IMG/VR virus record: IMGVR_UViG_3300031673_015615 | Coordinates: 1-21,474 of that record | Source of the DNA: a virus | DNA length: 21,474 nt | Strand: one strand, 5' to 3' | In this document: positions 1 through 6,869 of the stretch, piece by piece | How the letters are laid out: the number at the start of each line of letters is the position of its first letter | How positions within the stretch are numbered: the first letter of the stretch is position 1 | Translations under genes and position numbers: made by a program | The notes under the pieces: model-generated | Database searches by the model: none | Told to the model about the DNA's origin: nothing | Seen by the model: only the letters and a program-made list of their open reading frames with translations

Positions 1-44
1 TTTTTTTCTTTTTTATTATATAAATCGTACAGAAACGATAACAT
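1..44 (-). CDS. Start of an unknown gene, cut by window edge
   Basis: An ATG at 44..42 opens a frame that reads MLSFLYDLYNKKEK and runs off the left edge. A perfect AGGAGG Shine-Dalgarno sequence lies at 57..52, seven bases before the ATG, which is the main reason to call it. The frame is downstream of the membrane protein gene that ends at 88 and on the same strand, so it continues the minus-strand run. The T-rich first bases of the window encode its lysine codons and are not a terminator. Fourteen residues are too few to suggest a function. Confidence 0.6.
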   Translation of the reverse strand, partial: MLSFLYDLYNKKEK

Positions 45-87
45 GTGCACGCCTCCTAGAAAATATCCCAAAATATGCCTAAACCTC

Positions 88-1071
88 TCACAACCCCACA
101 CTGACACCGCCCAAAATAGTGAAATCACCCTTTGGATCAATTGTAACTGTAGGTACTATGTATAGATTTTTAATCAACGGAATGTGCGTTCCAATATTAT
201 ATCCCACTGGAGAGAGTAAGAAGTTAAATCTCTGTTCTAAAGCTTCGTATCCTAAACCAACACCAAGAAAAACCCACTCAGGAACCAATTTAGTTCTACC
301 ATAAGAGGCTATAAACATCTGTATGTTTGGAGTAACTGCCCATTGAGGTTCTTCAGTAAGATACACGCCTGTACCTACGCCCAGATACAAAGAAGGGGAC
401 AGTCTGAATTTAGACTTGGGATACTCTTCCACGAATTTCGAATCATCGATTTTAATATCGTACTTTTTCCCTTCTACCTCGACACTAAACTTGTTATAAA
501 CGTAGTGACGACCTTCTTCATCCTGCCCCAACACATTTACGACTTGGTAATTGCGGGAATGAACAACCAAATCCCAAGGCTCTTGTTCCCAAGCCTTAAA
601 CCCAACCTCTCCCCAAGGAACTTTCTGATCGTTAGTGAAAGGTTCGCTTAACTTTAATTTTTGTTGCGCTCGTTGGTAGTTCCAAGGATCTAAATCATCT
701 CCTGGTAGGGGTTGCTCGTCTTTTGGACGTGGAACAGAGGTGTCAGAAGAGATATCTTTACCTTTATATCCTACGGTTACAACTTTAACAGCCCCTACAC
801 CTTTAATTTCACCATCAAGCTTCTTTAAATCGTCACGAATGGGCTTTAATTTGGTGTCTAAACTCTTGGCATAAGCTTCTAAACTCTTTTCTGTCACATA
901 TTGAGCTTGGGCTCGCGCAATCTTATCGGTAAGTTGCTTCTGTTCTACTAACGAATTTGCAATAGCCTCCTGCTTTTCCATTGCATCGTACTGATATTTA
1001 ATAATTAACAGTAATGCGGCAATAAGAGCCAGGACCGCAGCTACTATACTAACTTTCCATCTCCAATTCAT
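88..1071 (-). CDS. Membrane-anchored coiled-coil protein, beta-rich C-terminus
   Basis: This 327-residue protein of unknown function has a short basic start (MNWRWK) and one strongly hydrophobic segment at about residues 7-26. A charged, heptad-like helical stretch follows at about 28-95, then a Pro/Asp-rich linker (about 112-130). The C-terminal half is rich in Gly, Tyr and beta-forming residues. This predicts an N-in, C-out anchor with a periplasmic coiled coil. The start is backed by AGGAG seven bases upstream and an ATGA overlap with the preceding gene. The anchor plus coiled coil recalls phage inner-membrane spanins, but the C-terminal domain is much larger than in Rz-like proteins and no o-spanin partner is seen. 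A membrane-located phage protein is the safe statement. Confidence 0.85.
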   Translation of the reverse strand: MNWRWKVSIVAAVLALIAALLLIIKYQYDAMEKQEAIANSLVEQKQLTDKIARAQAQYVTEKSLEAYAKSLDTKLKPIRDDLKKLDGEIKGVGAVKVVTVGYKGKDISSDTSVPRPKDEQPLPGDDLDPWNYQRAQQKLKLSEPFTNDQKVPWGEVGFKAWEQEPWDLVVHSRNYQVVNVLGQDEEGRHYVYNKFSVEVEGKKYDIKIDDSKFVEEYPKSKFRLSPSLYLGVGTGVYLTEEPQWAVTPNIQMFIASYGRTKLVPEWVFLGVGLGYEALEQRFNFLLSPVGYNIGTHIPLIKNLYIVPTVTIDPKGDFTILGGVSVGL

Positions 1072-1409
1072 GAGTCTTCTCCTGGATCTATACCAAATTG
1101 TTCGTATAGATCGCGGTCCGCCTCATATATTTTACGCTCGGCAATGGTTATACAGGGTTGATATCGATCAATAAAACATTGCAACTCCGGATTGCCGGAA
1201 AACTCCACAATTAGTTGCCCAAACTCTTGTCTGACCGTAACTACCGGATTCTGATAACGCATTCTACACAACATCTCATCCACCGCCACTATCCAGGCAG
1301 TAGGTATGTTGATAAATTTTATAGAAGGATGACGATCTTGCAAAGTTTCTAAATCAGAATCATTAAAATCATGCCGCGCGTCAAATATTCTTTTAAACTC
1401 TTTAAACAT
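1068..1409 (-). CDS. Hypothetical protein, 113 aa
   Basis: A 113-residue soluble protein that I do not recognise. It starts MFKEFKRIFDARHDF, has mixed helical and beta content and an acidic C-terminus (GIDPGEDS). Three cysteines (in MLCRM, ELQCF and QPCIT) are scattered rather than paired, so no zinc site is suggested. The ATG follows an AAGGAAT ribosome site a few bases upstream, and the stop overlaps the start of the next gene as ATGA, so the two genes are probably translationally coupled. The 30 bases before it form one of the few small gaps in this part. Confidence 0.75.
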   Translation of the reverse strand: MFKEFKRIFDARHDFNDSDLETLQDRHPSIKFINIPTAWIVAVDEMLCRMRYQNPVVTVRQEFGQLIVEFSGNPELQCFIDRYQPCITIAERKIYEADRDLYEQFGIDPGEDS

Positions 1410-1439
1410 TTAATTCCTTAAAATGGTACATAATAAATA

Positions 1440-2012
1440 TTATAATTCACCATTTTCCTCCAGCTTTTTTATCTTATCTTCCCGCCACTCATTATATTTG
1501 GTAAGTTCTTTTTCGTAAACGTCTTTATCTTTTTGGTATTTGTGCCACTGGTTATTGCTTTTCTTTTGACCAGCTTTCCATTTCTTCATCTGCCCTTTAT
1601 AATCCGGATTTTTAACTTCATAATAAACTTTAATGCCGGCAGTGTGGTATTCCGAAGGTTCATCACTCGAAAATGTTTCTACACGAACTCGGTCTAGCGT
1701 AATGTGTTTCGGAATGCCGTTTAAAATTTCCGATAATGATATGGGTTTTGCATCAGTTATGTCTGAAGCTCCTTCGGCATCGTCTACAACTTCATACGCC
1801 GGGGCGCCATTATCTTTATAAAAATCTACCGACACATGAATTTTATCATACATCAGGTTCGATAAATCTTCCCTATCCATGTCCGGATGTTTATCAATAA
1901 ACTTCTGCACTTCGTTTTTGGTTTGATATACATAAACCCGCTCTATTTCCTGGGGTCTATATAGATAATCTTCATTATTAGGTGGTTGAACGGGTAGAGT
2001 TGGTTTTTTCAT
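1440..2012 (-). CDS. Hypothetical protein with charged helical C-terminus
   Basis: A 190-residue protein of unknown function. The N-terminus is proline-rich and tyrosine-rich (TLPVQPPNNEDYLYRPQEIE). The middle (about 35-130) alternates predicted strands and short helices. The last 55 residues are strongly charged and rich in Lys, Glu, Trp and Tyr, probably a long helix or coiled coil. There is no signal peptide, membrane segment or catalytic motif. The ATG overlaps the stop of the upstream zinc-ribbon peptide as ATGA and has no clear Shine-Dalgarno of its own, suggesting re-initiation. It could be a structural or DNA-associated protein, but nothing in the sequence decides this. Confidence 0.75.
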   Translation of the reverse strand: MKKPTLPVQPPNNEDYLYRPQEIERVYVYQTKNEVQKFIDKHPDMDREDLSNLMYDKIHVSVDFYKDNGAPAYEVVDDAEGASDITDAKPISLSEILNGIPKHITLDRVRVETFSSDEPSEYHTAGIKVYYEVKNPDYKGQMKKWKAGQKKSNNQWHKYQKDKDVYEKELTKYNEWREDKIKKLEENGEL

Positions 2013-2188
2013 GACATGTTTTCTTGTAATTTACAATAACAGTTTGTACAAATATGATCTTTTTTACAGTTACTATGGTCGTCTGGAGGAGAATATAGTA
2101 TTCCTCCTGGTTTTTCTAGCGGTTTTTTGCACCAAGCACAGTGGAACACTAACCCTACAACGCTGGAGACTTTAATACTGTCGCTCAT
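2009..2188 (-). CDS. Small zinc-ribbon protein
   Basis: A 59-residue protein dominated by cysteine pairs: C17-x2-C20 and C47-x2-C50, with further cysteines at 41 and 52. Two CxxC knuckles about 26 residues apart are the usual pattern of a zinc ribbon, so it probably binds one zinc ion and may contact nucleic acid or a protein. The ATG at 2188 is chosen over an in-frame TTG two codons upstream because it makes an ATGA overlap with the uracil-DNA glycosylase stop, the usual arrangement in this run. The target is unknown. The zinc site is inferred from cysteine spacing only. Confidence 0.75.
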   Translation of the reverse strand: MSDSIKVSSVVGLVFHCAWCKKPLEKPGGILYSPPDDHSNCKKDHICTNCYCKLQENMS

Positions 2189-2766
2189 ATGCAATTAAGA
2201 GTGTCTTTAACTAGCTTTAGATCCGCACAAGCATCCTGCTTGGCTGGTGGATTTCTTAAAAGAAATGCCGGGTGGTAACTGCAAACCACATTATATTCGC
2301 TTTGATCTAATTTTATCTTATGAATCTTCCCTCTGCGGCTCGATAAATTCTGACCAATAGTATCCGGCAACAATCGGTCAGCTGCAGTTGCTCCCAATGC
2401 AACAATGATAAAAGGATCAATAACCTGCAATTGCATATCTAAATAATCTGCGCAAGCTTTCATTTCTTCTGGGTCGGGCTTACGGTTACCAGGCGGTCGG
2501 CACTTTACTGTATTGAGTATATACACATCCTCACGCGCGTATCCCATAGACTTAATCATATTGTCTAAAAGCTTGCCGGCACGTCCTACAAATGGTCTAC
2601 CCTGTTCCGCTTCAGTGCTCCCAGGCGCCTCCCCGCAGAACACAATCTCGGCATTCGGGTTTCCTTCACCAGGAACAACGTGCCCACATTCGTTGGCAAG
2701 TTCACAACCAGTACATGCCTCGATTTCACCAGCAATCATTTTCAACAAACGTTCTTTAGGAGTCAT
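2185..2766 (-). CDS. Uracil-DNA glycosylase, family 4 (iron-sulfur type)
   Basis: The enzyme removes uracil from DNA as the first step of base excision repair. At 193 residues it has the family's usual length and signature motifs: GEAPG at 45-49 with the following glutamates, RPFVGRAGKLL (about 57-67), NTVKCRPPGNRKP (about 85-97) and SYHPA near residue 165. Four cysteines at 18, 21, 89 and 105 match the 4Fe-4S pattern of family 4 enzymes (C-x2-C, then C-x15-C). It lies about 500 bases downstream of dUTPase on the same strand. Together they would keep uracil out of phage DNA by limiting dUTP and excising what is incorporated. The start overlaps the previous gene by 11 bases. Confidence 0.95.
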   Translation of the reverse strand: MTPKERLLKMIAGEIEACTGCELANECGHVVPGEGNPNAEIVFCGEAPGSTEAEQGRPFVGRAGKLLDNMIKSMGYAREDVYILNTVKCRPPGNRKPDPEEMKACADYLDMQLQVIDPFIIVALGATAADRLLPDTIGQNLSSRRGKIHKIKLDQSEYNVVCSYHPAFLLRNPPAKQDACADLKLVKDTLNCI

Positions 2767-3064
2767 TTTCTTCTTCCGTTCCTGGAGTATGAACGAAACC
2801 TAAAAGTTTTCCGCCATCTTCCATTTCAGCAGCAAGATATCCCCAACAATTATCATGTTTGCCGATTAGTCCATTTAATATACCAAGTAACCCAACTTCT
2901 GGATTATCACCGTTCTTATCGCACTGAACTTGTACCGTCTCGTGATTTTTAAGCTCATCGTTACAGGGTACTCGGGTTTCAATGAGATTTTTTATAGCAT
3001 CATGATCGGTTTGTACCAACTCGTTTAAAATTTCTATGACTTTGTCTAAATCTAAACTAGGCAT
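2756..3064 (-). CDS. Hypothetical protein, 102 aa
   Basis: A 102-residue acidic protein of unknown function. The N-terminal third looks helical (MPSLDLDKVIEILNELVQ). The C-terminal part contains LLGILNGLIGKHDNCWGYLA followed by GGKLLGFVHTPGTE. Three cysteines (in VPCND, VQCDK and DNCWG) are not in CxxC pairs. A strong AGGAG site six bases before the ATG fixes the start. It lies between a small beta-rich protein and the uracil-DNA glycosylase, in a run that includes dUTPase, but nothing in its sequence ties it to nucleotide metabolism. Confidence 0.75.
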   Translation of the reverse strand: MPSLDLDKVIEILNELVQTDHDAIKNLIETRVPCNDELKNHETVQVQCDKNGDNPEVGLLGILNGLIGKHDNCWGYLAAEMEDGGKLLGFVHTPGTEEENDS

Positions 3065-3065
3065 C

Positions 3066-3281
3066 TTAATCTCCTAACGCTTTTATTTCACCAACGTTTT
3101 GAACTTTCACCGGAACACCATATATTTCTGGATTTAATTTCTGATTGCCGGACACGTTCACAACAACACAGTATCCGCCCAGTTCATCTTTAGATATACC
3201 AATACCACGATACCAATCATTACCCCGCAGCTTGTTTTTCAATATTAACTTAGCTGCTCTAGCTTGTGCCTCAGTTGCCAT
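3066..3281 (-). CDS. Small conserved-looking protein, 71 aa
   Basis: A compact 71-residue protein. A helical start (MATEAQARAAKLILKNKLRG) is followed by WYRGIGISKDELGGYCVVVNV and GVPVKVQNVGEIKALGD. The pattern helix, RGIGI, strand, GVPVKV, VGEI reads as a small alpha/beta domain with no catalytic residues visible. I recall similar short proteins in bacteria and phages, but without an established role. The ATG directly follows the dUTPase TAA, and the GGAG inside the dUTPase end serves as its ribosome site. Its own end supplies the AGGAG for the next gene, so these three genes are tightly coupled. Confidence 0.75.
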   Translation of the reverse strand: MATEAQARAAKLILKNKLRGNDWYRGIGISKDELGGYCVVVNVSGNQKLNPEIYGVPVKVQNVGEIKALGD

Positions 3282-3923
3282 TTAATCTCCCGATGATCCA
3301 AACCCTCCGGTTCCCCGGCTGGCATTTCTTTCTTTACAAAGCTGATCGTATTCTTTATTAGAAACTTTACGAATCGTCATGCTTTCCCGAATAACCGGTC
3401 TAACTTGTCCGATACGCTCACCGAATTCAATATGAATTGGATGGTGTCTAAAAGTGTTTTGTAGAAAGCCAGGATCGGGTAAAGTAGATTCATTGTTAAA
3501 ATGTCTACGATACGGTCCTTTATCTAAACTATCGTAACCCAAATAATCACCATGAGAACCATCTGGCTTCATCCACTCGTACTGTGGCGTCCAAGTTGTT
3601 ACCGGAATGTATTGGCACGAAAATAATATTTCATTTTCGAATGTTTCATCTATAACGCCGTACAGAGAGTGCAAATGTTTTTTTGCATGCGTAGACGAGC
3701 GTGGACGCAGCTCTAACCACCACTCTGGCGGCGCAAACATGCGAATTCCCAGTCTAATTTTAGCATGCTCGAAAGGATATAGCTGAACTCCACCCGGCTC
3801 GGCACATCTTACATCCCAGCCGGTCGCCTGTTCATCGGCGCGTTCAGGAATGAACTCTGATTTGCTATATTGTTCTAAATCTTCACGCAAAGCAAATATA
3901 AAATTAGGAACTTCAATCGTCAT
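3282..3923 (-). CDS. dut: dUTPase (dUTP diphosphatase), enlarged form
   Basis: This enzyme hydrolyses dUTP to dUMP and pyrophosphate, lowering uracil incorporation and feeding dTMP synthesis. All five trimeric dUTPase motifs appear in order: motif 1 around ADEQATGWDVR (29-39), motif 2 PRSS (74-77), motif 3 GVIDETFENEI (89-99) with the catalytic Asp92, motif 4 FGERIGQV (167-174) and motif 5 RGTGGFGSSG (203-212). At 213 residues it is longer than the usual 140-170, owing to an insertion of about 50 residues between motifs 3 and 4 (about 106-160) rich in Trp, Tyr, His and Asp. Motif 5 argues against dCTP deaminase alone. The start overlaps the HNH gene by 11 bases. Confidence 0.92.
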   Translation of the reverse strand: MTIEVPNFIFALREDLEQYSKSEFIPERADEQATGWDVRCAEPGGVQLYPFEHAKIRLGIRMFAPPEWWLELRPRSSTHAKKHLHSLYGVIDETFENEILFSCQYIPVTTWTPQYEWMKPDGSHGDYLGYDSLDKGPYRRHFNNESTLPDPGFLQNTFRHHPIHIEFGERIGQVRPVIRESMTIRKVSNKEYDQLCKERNASRGTGGFGSSGD

Positions 3924-4251
3924 CTGGTAAAGATGGTTCCACTCCTGCGCGGCTCGACAACATGCAATGGAATTTTTCAGCTATTTTTTTGAACTGATCA
4001 AATTGCCACTTCGTATTATTTCCATACCCATATGTATCGTGGAATTGACGGTGGTGAACGCCACAAATGCTGACGCCATTTTCTAGTGCATACCTATCCT
4101 CTACACACCAATCCCAGCTATCCAAATGGTGGCTTTCTAAATAAACACCCCGCTTGAAACAAATACAACACTCAAATGAGCTATTTACCTTAATAGCTTT
4201 TGCCCACTTTTTAAACATGGGGTCATCAGATCTGTCGTCATCTTCCCACAT
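3913..4251 (-). CDS. HNH endonuclease (homing-type, phage family)
   Basis: A 112-residue HNH nuclease that probably cuts DNA. The zinc-binding and catalytic core is visible: CCICFKRGVYLESHHLDSW, then ENGVSICGVHHRQFHDTYG and the family's tail NNTKWQFDQFKK. The CxxC and the later C-x2-H position the metal-binding loop, and HH in ESHHL supplies the first catalytic histidine. Many phage free-standing homing endonucleases end in this GNNT..QF pattern. The ATG at 4251 shares bases with the upstream TGA (TGATG). A GTG one codon earlier is possible. Its place between the metallopeptidase-like gene and dut could reflect insertion as a selfish element, but no interrupted gene or intron is visible. Confidence 0.88.
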   Translation of the reverse strand: MWEDDDRSDDPMFKKWAKAIKVNSSFECCICFKRGVYLESHHLDSWDWCVEDRYALENGVSICGVHHRQFHDTYGYGNNTKWQFDQFKKIAEKFHCMLSSRAGVEPSLPDDD

Positions 4252-4841
4252 CACGCAATTAAATCTTGTAACCGCTCCTGGTTTTGTTCAATCCAAGCTG
4301 CTACGCGCTTCTCTTCTTGCTCAGCAGGAGATTCTCCGCCAACAAACCCTTGCTGAGCCTCGAACGTTCCTACGTGTCCCTTTTCGTGCGCCAGTACTAT
4401 AGCAGAAGCGACCACCGGATTGGCGTTGTATTCTTGAGCTTTTTGCGATACCATCCCTAAATTAATATTAATAACCGCAGGATCCTTATCTGGACCAGAT
4501 TCTACATGTCCAAAATGAGGAGATACGCCAGCTTTGATTTTCCTAACTCCAACGAAATATTGTGGATTCATCCTCTTCAAAACCTCAGTTGCCTTCTGAA
4601 TAACAGGCTGCATCGGTTCCACTACTACATTGGGAGATTCTAACTCAACATCCACGTCTGTTGGTTGAGCCATTTTAGTTAAAATCGTGGCAGCATCTAT
4701 ATAATTAGAAAAAGTTTCTAAACATTTTGGACAAGTATCCAAAACGATAGACCCTACTTTAGTGACCGTAATTTGATAATCATGGCACTCGTTGCCACAG
4801 ACCTGGCAATTGGCAGAGCTGGAAACCTTAATTCTATTCAT
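4251..4841 (-). CDS. Zinc-ribbon protein with HExxH metallopeptidase-like motif
   Basis: A 196-residue protein in two parts. The N-terminus has two cysteine pairs, C12-x2-C15 and C37-x2-C40, with Cys19/His20 nearby, a likely zinc ribbon. The C-terminal part has HEKGH at 152-156 within IVLAHEKGHVGTF, the HExxH zinc motif of many metallopeptidases. GGESPAEQEEKRVAAW (169-183) follows, and Glu170 or Glu174 could be the third ligand, as in gluzincin or ImmA/IrrE-like domains. The spacing is shorter than in thermolysin-type enzymes, so activity is uncertain. No signal peptide is present, so it acts in the cytoplasm. It could be a protease, or an anti-repressor-like domain that binds zinc. It is divergent from the dam gene. 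Confidence 0.7.
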   Translation of the reverse strand: MNRIKVSSSANCQVCGNECHDYQITVTKVGSIVLDTCPKCLETFSNYIDAATILTKMAQPTDVDVELESPNVVVEPMQPVIQKATEVLKRMNPQYFVGVRKIKAGVSPHFGHVESGPDKDPAVININLGMVSQKAQEYNANPVVASAIVLAHEKGHVGTFEAQQGFVGGESPAEQEEKRVAAWIEQNQERLQDLIA

Positions 4842-4911
4842 ATCTATATGTTTATCTATTACTAGCCAGTTTGGCGTCGAGAAGCGGCGTTATACCACCA
4901 ATATTGCGTAA
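4842..4911. promoter_or_regulatory. Divergent intergenic region between two opposite genes
   Basis: This 70-base stretch is the only place in the window where genes are transcribed away from each other, so it should hold a promoter for the plus-strand methylase and probably one for the minus-strand run. TATACC lies near 4893-4898, but I cannot find a convincing -35/-10 pair with normal spacing on either strand. A weak inverted repeat GCCAGTTTGGC sits near 4865-4875. The methylase ATG has no clear Shine-Dalgarno before it. Promoter activity is inferred from gene orientation. Confidence 0.4.
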
Positions 4912-5727
4912 ATGTTGCTTAGATACCCGGGCGGTAAAGCCAAAATCAGTAAACCAATCATTAAAGCACTTACTCATATATTTAACGAAAATGCTGATAT
5001 TGAATATAGAGAACCTTTTTTTGGTGGGGGCTCGATTGGTTTAAAATTATTAACAGATATTCAAGTACAAAAAGCTTGGATAAATGATTTCGATAAAGGA
5101 ATGGCAGCCCTTTGGACTGCCACTATAATTGATCCGGAAGGTTTAAAAGAACGAATTCAGTCATTTACCCCGTCAACAAAACACTTCTATGAATTTAAAA
5201 ATGACTTACTAAATGTTCCAGATATTCACGATATCACTGATGTTGGTTTTAAAAAGCTAGCTGTACATCAGTTATCATACTCTGGACTAGGAACTAAATC
5301 TGGTGGTCCGTTGGGCGGTGTAGAGCAGAAATCTCAGTATAAAATAGATTGTCGTTGGTCACCAAAGACATTATACAAAAACATAAACAAACTTCACGCC
5401 TTATTTTCAGCTACAGATATACGTGGGAACAAGTGTTGGAGCCGAGACTTTAAAGAATTAATTATGGACGACAACTGCCCAGCATTTATGTACCTAGATC
5501 CTCCATATTTCATCAAGGGCAATGAGATGTATCAGCATGGATTCAGCATTGAGGACCATGAAAGGCTTGCTGATTATTTGCGCAAAACAAAACACCGATG
5601 GGTATTATCCTACGACGATTGCGCAGAGATACGTAAGTTATATAGTTGGGCAACAATTAAAGAAATAAAACTTAAGTACACAATAAATACGGTAAGAAAC
5701 AAGGTAGAGCTGTTAATTACTCTTTAA
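4912..5727 (+). CDS. DNA adenine methylase, D12 (Dam) class
   Basis: A SAM-dependent DNA N6-adenine methyltransferase of 271 residues, a typical Dam-class length. The SAM-binding motif is at the N-terminus (RYPGGKAK, 4-11), with REPFFGGGSIGL (33-44) next and the catalytic DPPY at 196-199. HGFSIEDHERLADYLRKTK follows, as in Dam and DpnM relatives. It probably methylates GATC or a related site, but the target cannot be read from the sequence. GATC is present in the window and not obviously avoided. It is the only plus-strand gene here and ends convergently, overlapping the next gene's end by 11 bases, which suggests an independently acquired cassette. No cognate GATC endonuclease is next to it. 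Confidence 0.92.
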   Translation: MLLRYPGGKAKISKPIIKALTHIFNENADIEYREPFFGGGSIGLKLLTDIQVQKAWINDFDKGMAALWTATIIDPEGLKERIQSFTPSTKHFYEFKNDLLNVPDIHDITDVGFKKLAVHQLSYSGLGTKSGGPLGGVEQKSQYKIDCRWSPKTLYKNINKLHALFSATDIRGNKCWSRDFKELIMDDNCPAFMYLDPPYFIKGNEMYQHGFSIEDHERLADYLRKTKHRWVLSYDDCAEIRKLYSWATIKEIKLKYTINTVRNKVELLITL

Positions 5728-6658
5728 TTCGAAAGTCTTCAGATATACTTTTGTTCCAGTCGCTACGGAGTTTATTTATAGCTTCACCTGGTATTTGACT
5801 AACAGAGGTGGGATAGACCAGTTGTAACATCTTATGAATGCTATCTGGTTTAGGTATTTCTTTAAAGATAGCAACTATTCTATTAGATCCCTTAAATCTT
5901 ATGGGTTCATTAGAACGAGCAGTGAAGTTGAATAAATCCGATACTTCCCCGGGACGCGCTAGTATATGTAAAGTGCGCGTCATTTGATCCTGATACTGTT
6001 TAAAATCTTGTTCTGCCTGGGCACGAATAGGTTGAGGAACTTTGCCAAAACCAAAATCATAAGCAGCAACTCTATCCCAATCACTAACGTAAGCCGCCTG
6101 CCGGGCTGCTGCTATTATAAAACCATCACTTAAAAGCTGCCTAACTCGTTTAATAACGTTAGGATGAGGTTTACTTTTTAAACTTGTAATAATATGATTT
6201 ATATTATTTTCAATATAATCCTTTTTGATTTCTCTAGTACGTTCGTCCGGATTGCTGATAGCTTGAATATATGCAGCTCCAATTAAAAAGTCAGAAAAAT
6301 GAGAAGGAAGAGGATTTCTCAATCTCAATAAAGCATCTTCATCAGCTACCAATGATTGAGGCTGTACAGATACTATTACCAAAATTCGGGCTAGACTACC
6401 TCTACGATTGCCAGCTCCCAAAGCGGTAAGCAAATTGCCAGTCAAATATATGCTTTGCAATGATTGGCGCGATGGCATGTATATGCTAGCGTCAGAATCT
6501 TCTGCCCACGCTCTTTCTTTTGGATCGGGGATAAGACCTTGACTAAAAATGCTGGGTAAAACATTCTCAGCAGTACCGTGATATAAATAAATCGACTGAG
6601 CCTTAGCAGCCTTTTCAAATAAAGAAGCTAGCCTATCTATCTTATCCCACATATACAT
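5717..6658 (-). CDS. Putative ADP-ribosyltransferase/KptA-fold protein
   Basis: A 313-residue protein. Its N-terminal region carries IYLYHGTAENVLPSIFSQGL (23-42) and, about 30 residues on, SIYLTGNLLTALGAG (69-83). An HGT strand, a helix ending in S-x-x-x-G-L, then a YLT strand is the opening pattern of the ADP-ribosyltransferase superfamily, including KptA/Tpt1 RNA 2'-phosphotransferases and DarT-like enzymes. His27 and Tyr71 would be the NAD-contacting residues. I cannot place the third catalytic residue with confidence, and the remaining 230 residues match nothing I know. It could modify host proteins or nucleic acid, as T4 Alt and ModA do, or be an inactive relative. An ATG two codons in (6652) is an alternative start. 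No strong ribosome site is seen. Confidence 0.6.
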   Translation of the reverse strand: MYMWDKIDRLASLFEKAAKAQSIYLYHGTAENVLPSIFSQGLIPDPKERAWAEDSDASIYMPSRQSLQSIYLTGNLLTALGAGNRRGSLARILVIVSVQPQSLVADEDALLRLRNPLPSHFSDFLIGAAYIQAISNPDERTREIKKDYIENNINHIITSLKSKPHPNVIKRVRQLLSDGFIIAAARQAAYVSDWDRVAAYDFGFGKVPQPIRAQAEQDFKQYQDQMTRTLHILARPGEVSDLFNFTARSNEPIRFKGSNRIVAIFKEIPKPDSIHKMLQLVYPTSVSQIPGEAINKLRSDWNKSISEDFRIKE

Positions 6659-6683
6659 ATATGAGATTAGTCACGGTGAATTC

Positions 6684-6869
6684 TTAGCCCAATAGCGCTC
6701 CTAATATTGTAATGAGCACCAATATAATTAAAAAGACTGCGCCGATTGGCCAAAGTGCAGCATTAATAAATACTCTACTTAATGGGTTTTCAGTGACACC
6801 AGCACACATGGCGCCTAAAATAAGCAGTACAACAAATACTACTATATAAATTATAATCCAAGGAGTCAT
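6684..6869 (-). CDS. Small two-helix membrane protein
   Basis: A 61-residue protein that is almost entirely hydrophobic. It has two predicted membrane helices at about residues 4-24 (WIIIYIVVFVVLLILGAMCA) and 38-60, joined by a short polar loop, ENPLSRV. The ATG is preceded by a weak site and overlaps the upstream stop by one base (TAATG). Small two-helix proteins in phages can be holins, superinfection exclusion factors or inner-membrane accessory proteins. No lysis enzyme lies beside it, so none of these can be preferred. It is probably in the inner membrane. Confidence 0.75.
   Translation of the reverse strand: MTPWIIIYIVVFVVLLILGAMCAGVTENPLSRVFINAALWPIGAVFLIILVLITILGALLG

Noticed and set aside
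1-26. T-rich tract as a transcription terminator
   Set aside because: It encodes lysine codons of a frame with a perfect AGGAGG site, and no GC-rich hairpin precedes it.
3062-3076. Shared leader AGCGTTAGGAGA before ATG here and near 20706-20717
   Set aside because: Twelve identical bases precede two starts, but most of the match is a normal AGGAG site plus Leu-Gly codons of one upstream gene, so chance cannot be excluded.
3913-4251. HNH gene as part of a group I intron
   Set aside because: Flanking genes are intact and overlap it directly, leaving no room for intron core sequences.
4912-5727. Dam methylase as half of a GATC restriction system
   Set aside because: No nuclease lies next to it, and GATC sites are present in the window without visible depletion.
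5717-5750. Two-way terminator at the convergent gene ends
   Set aside because: The genes overlap by 11 bases, and the only inverted repeat seen (AGAG/CTCT with a 10-base loop) is too weak.
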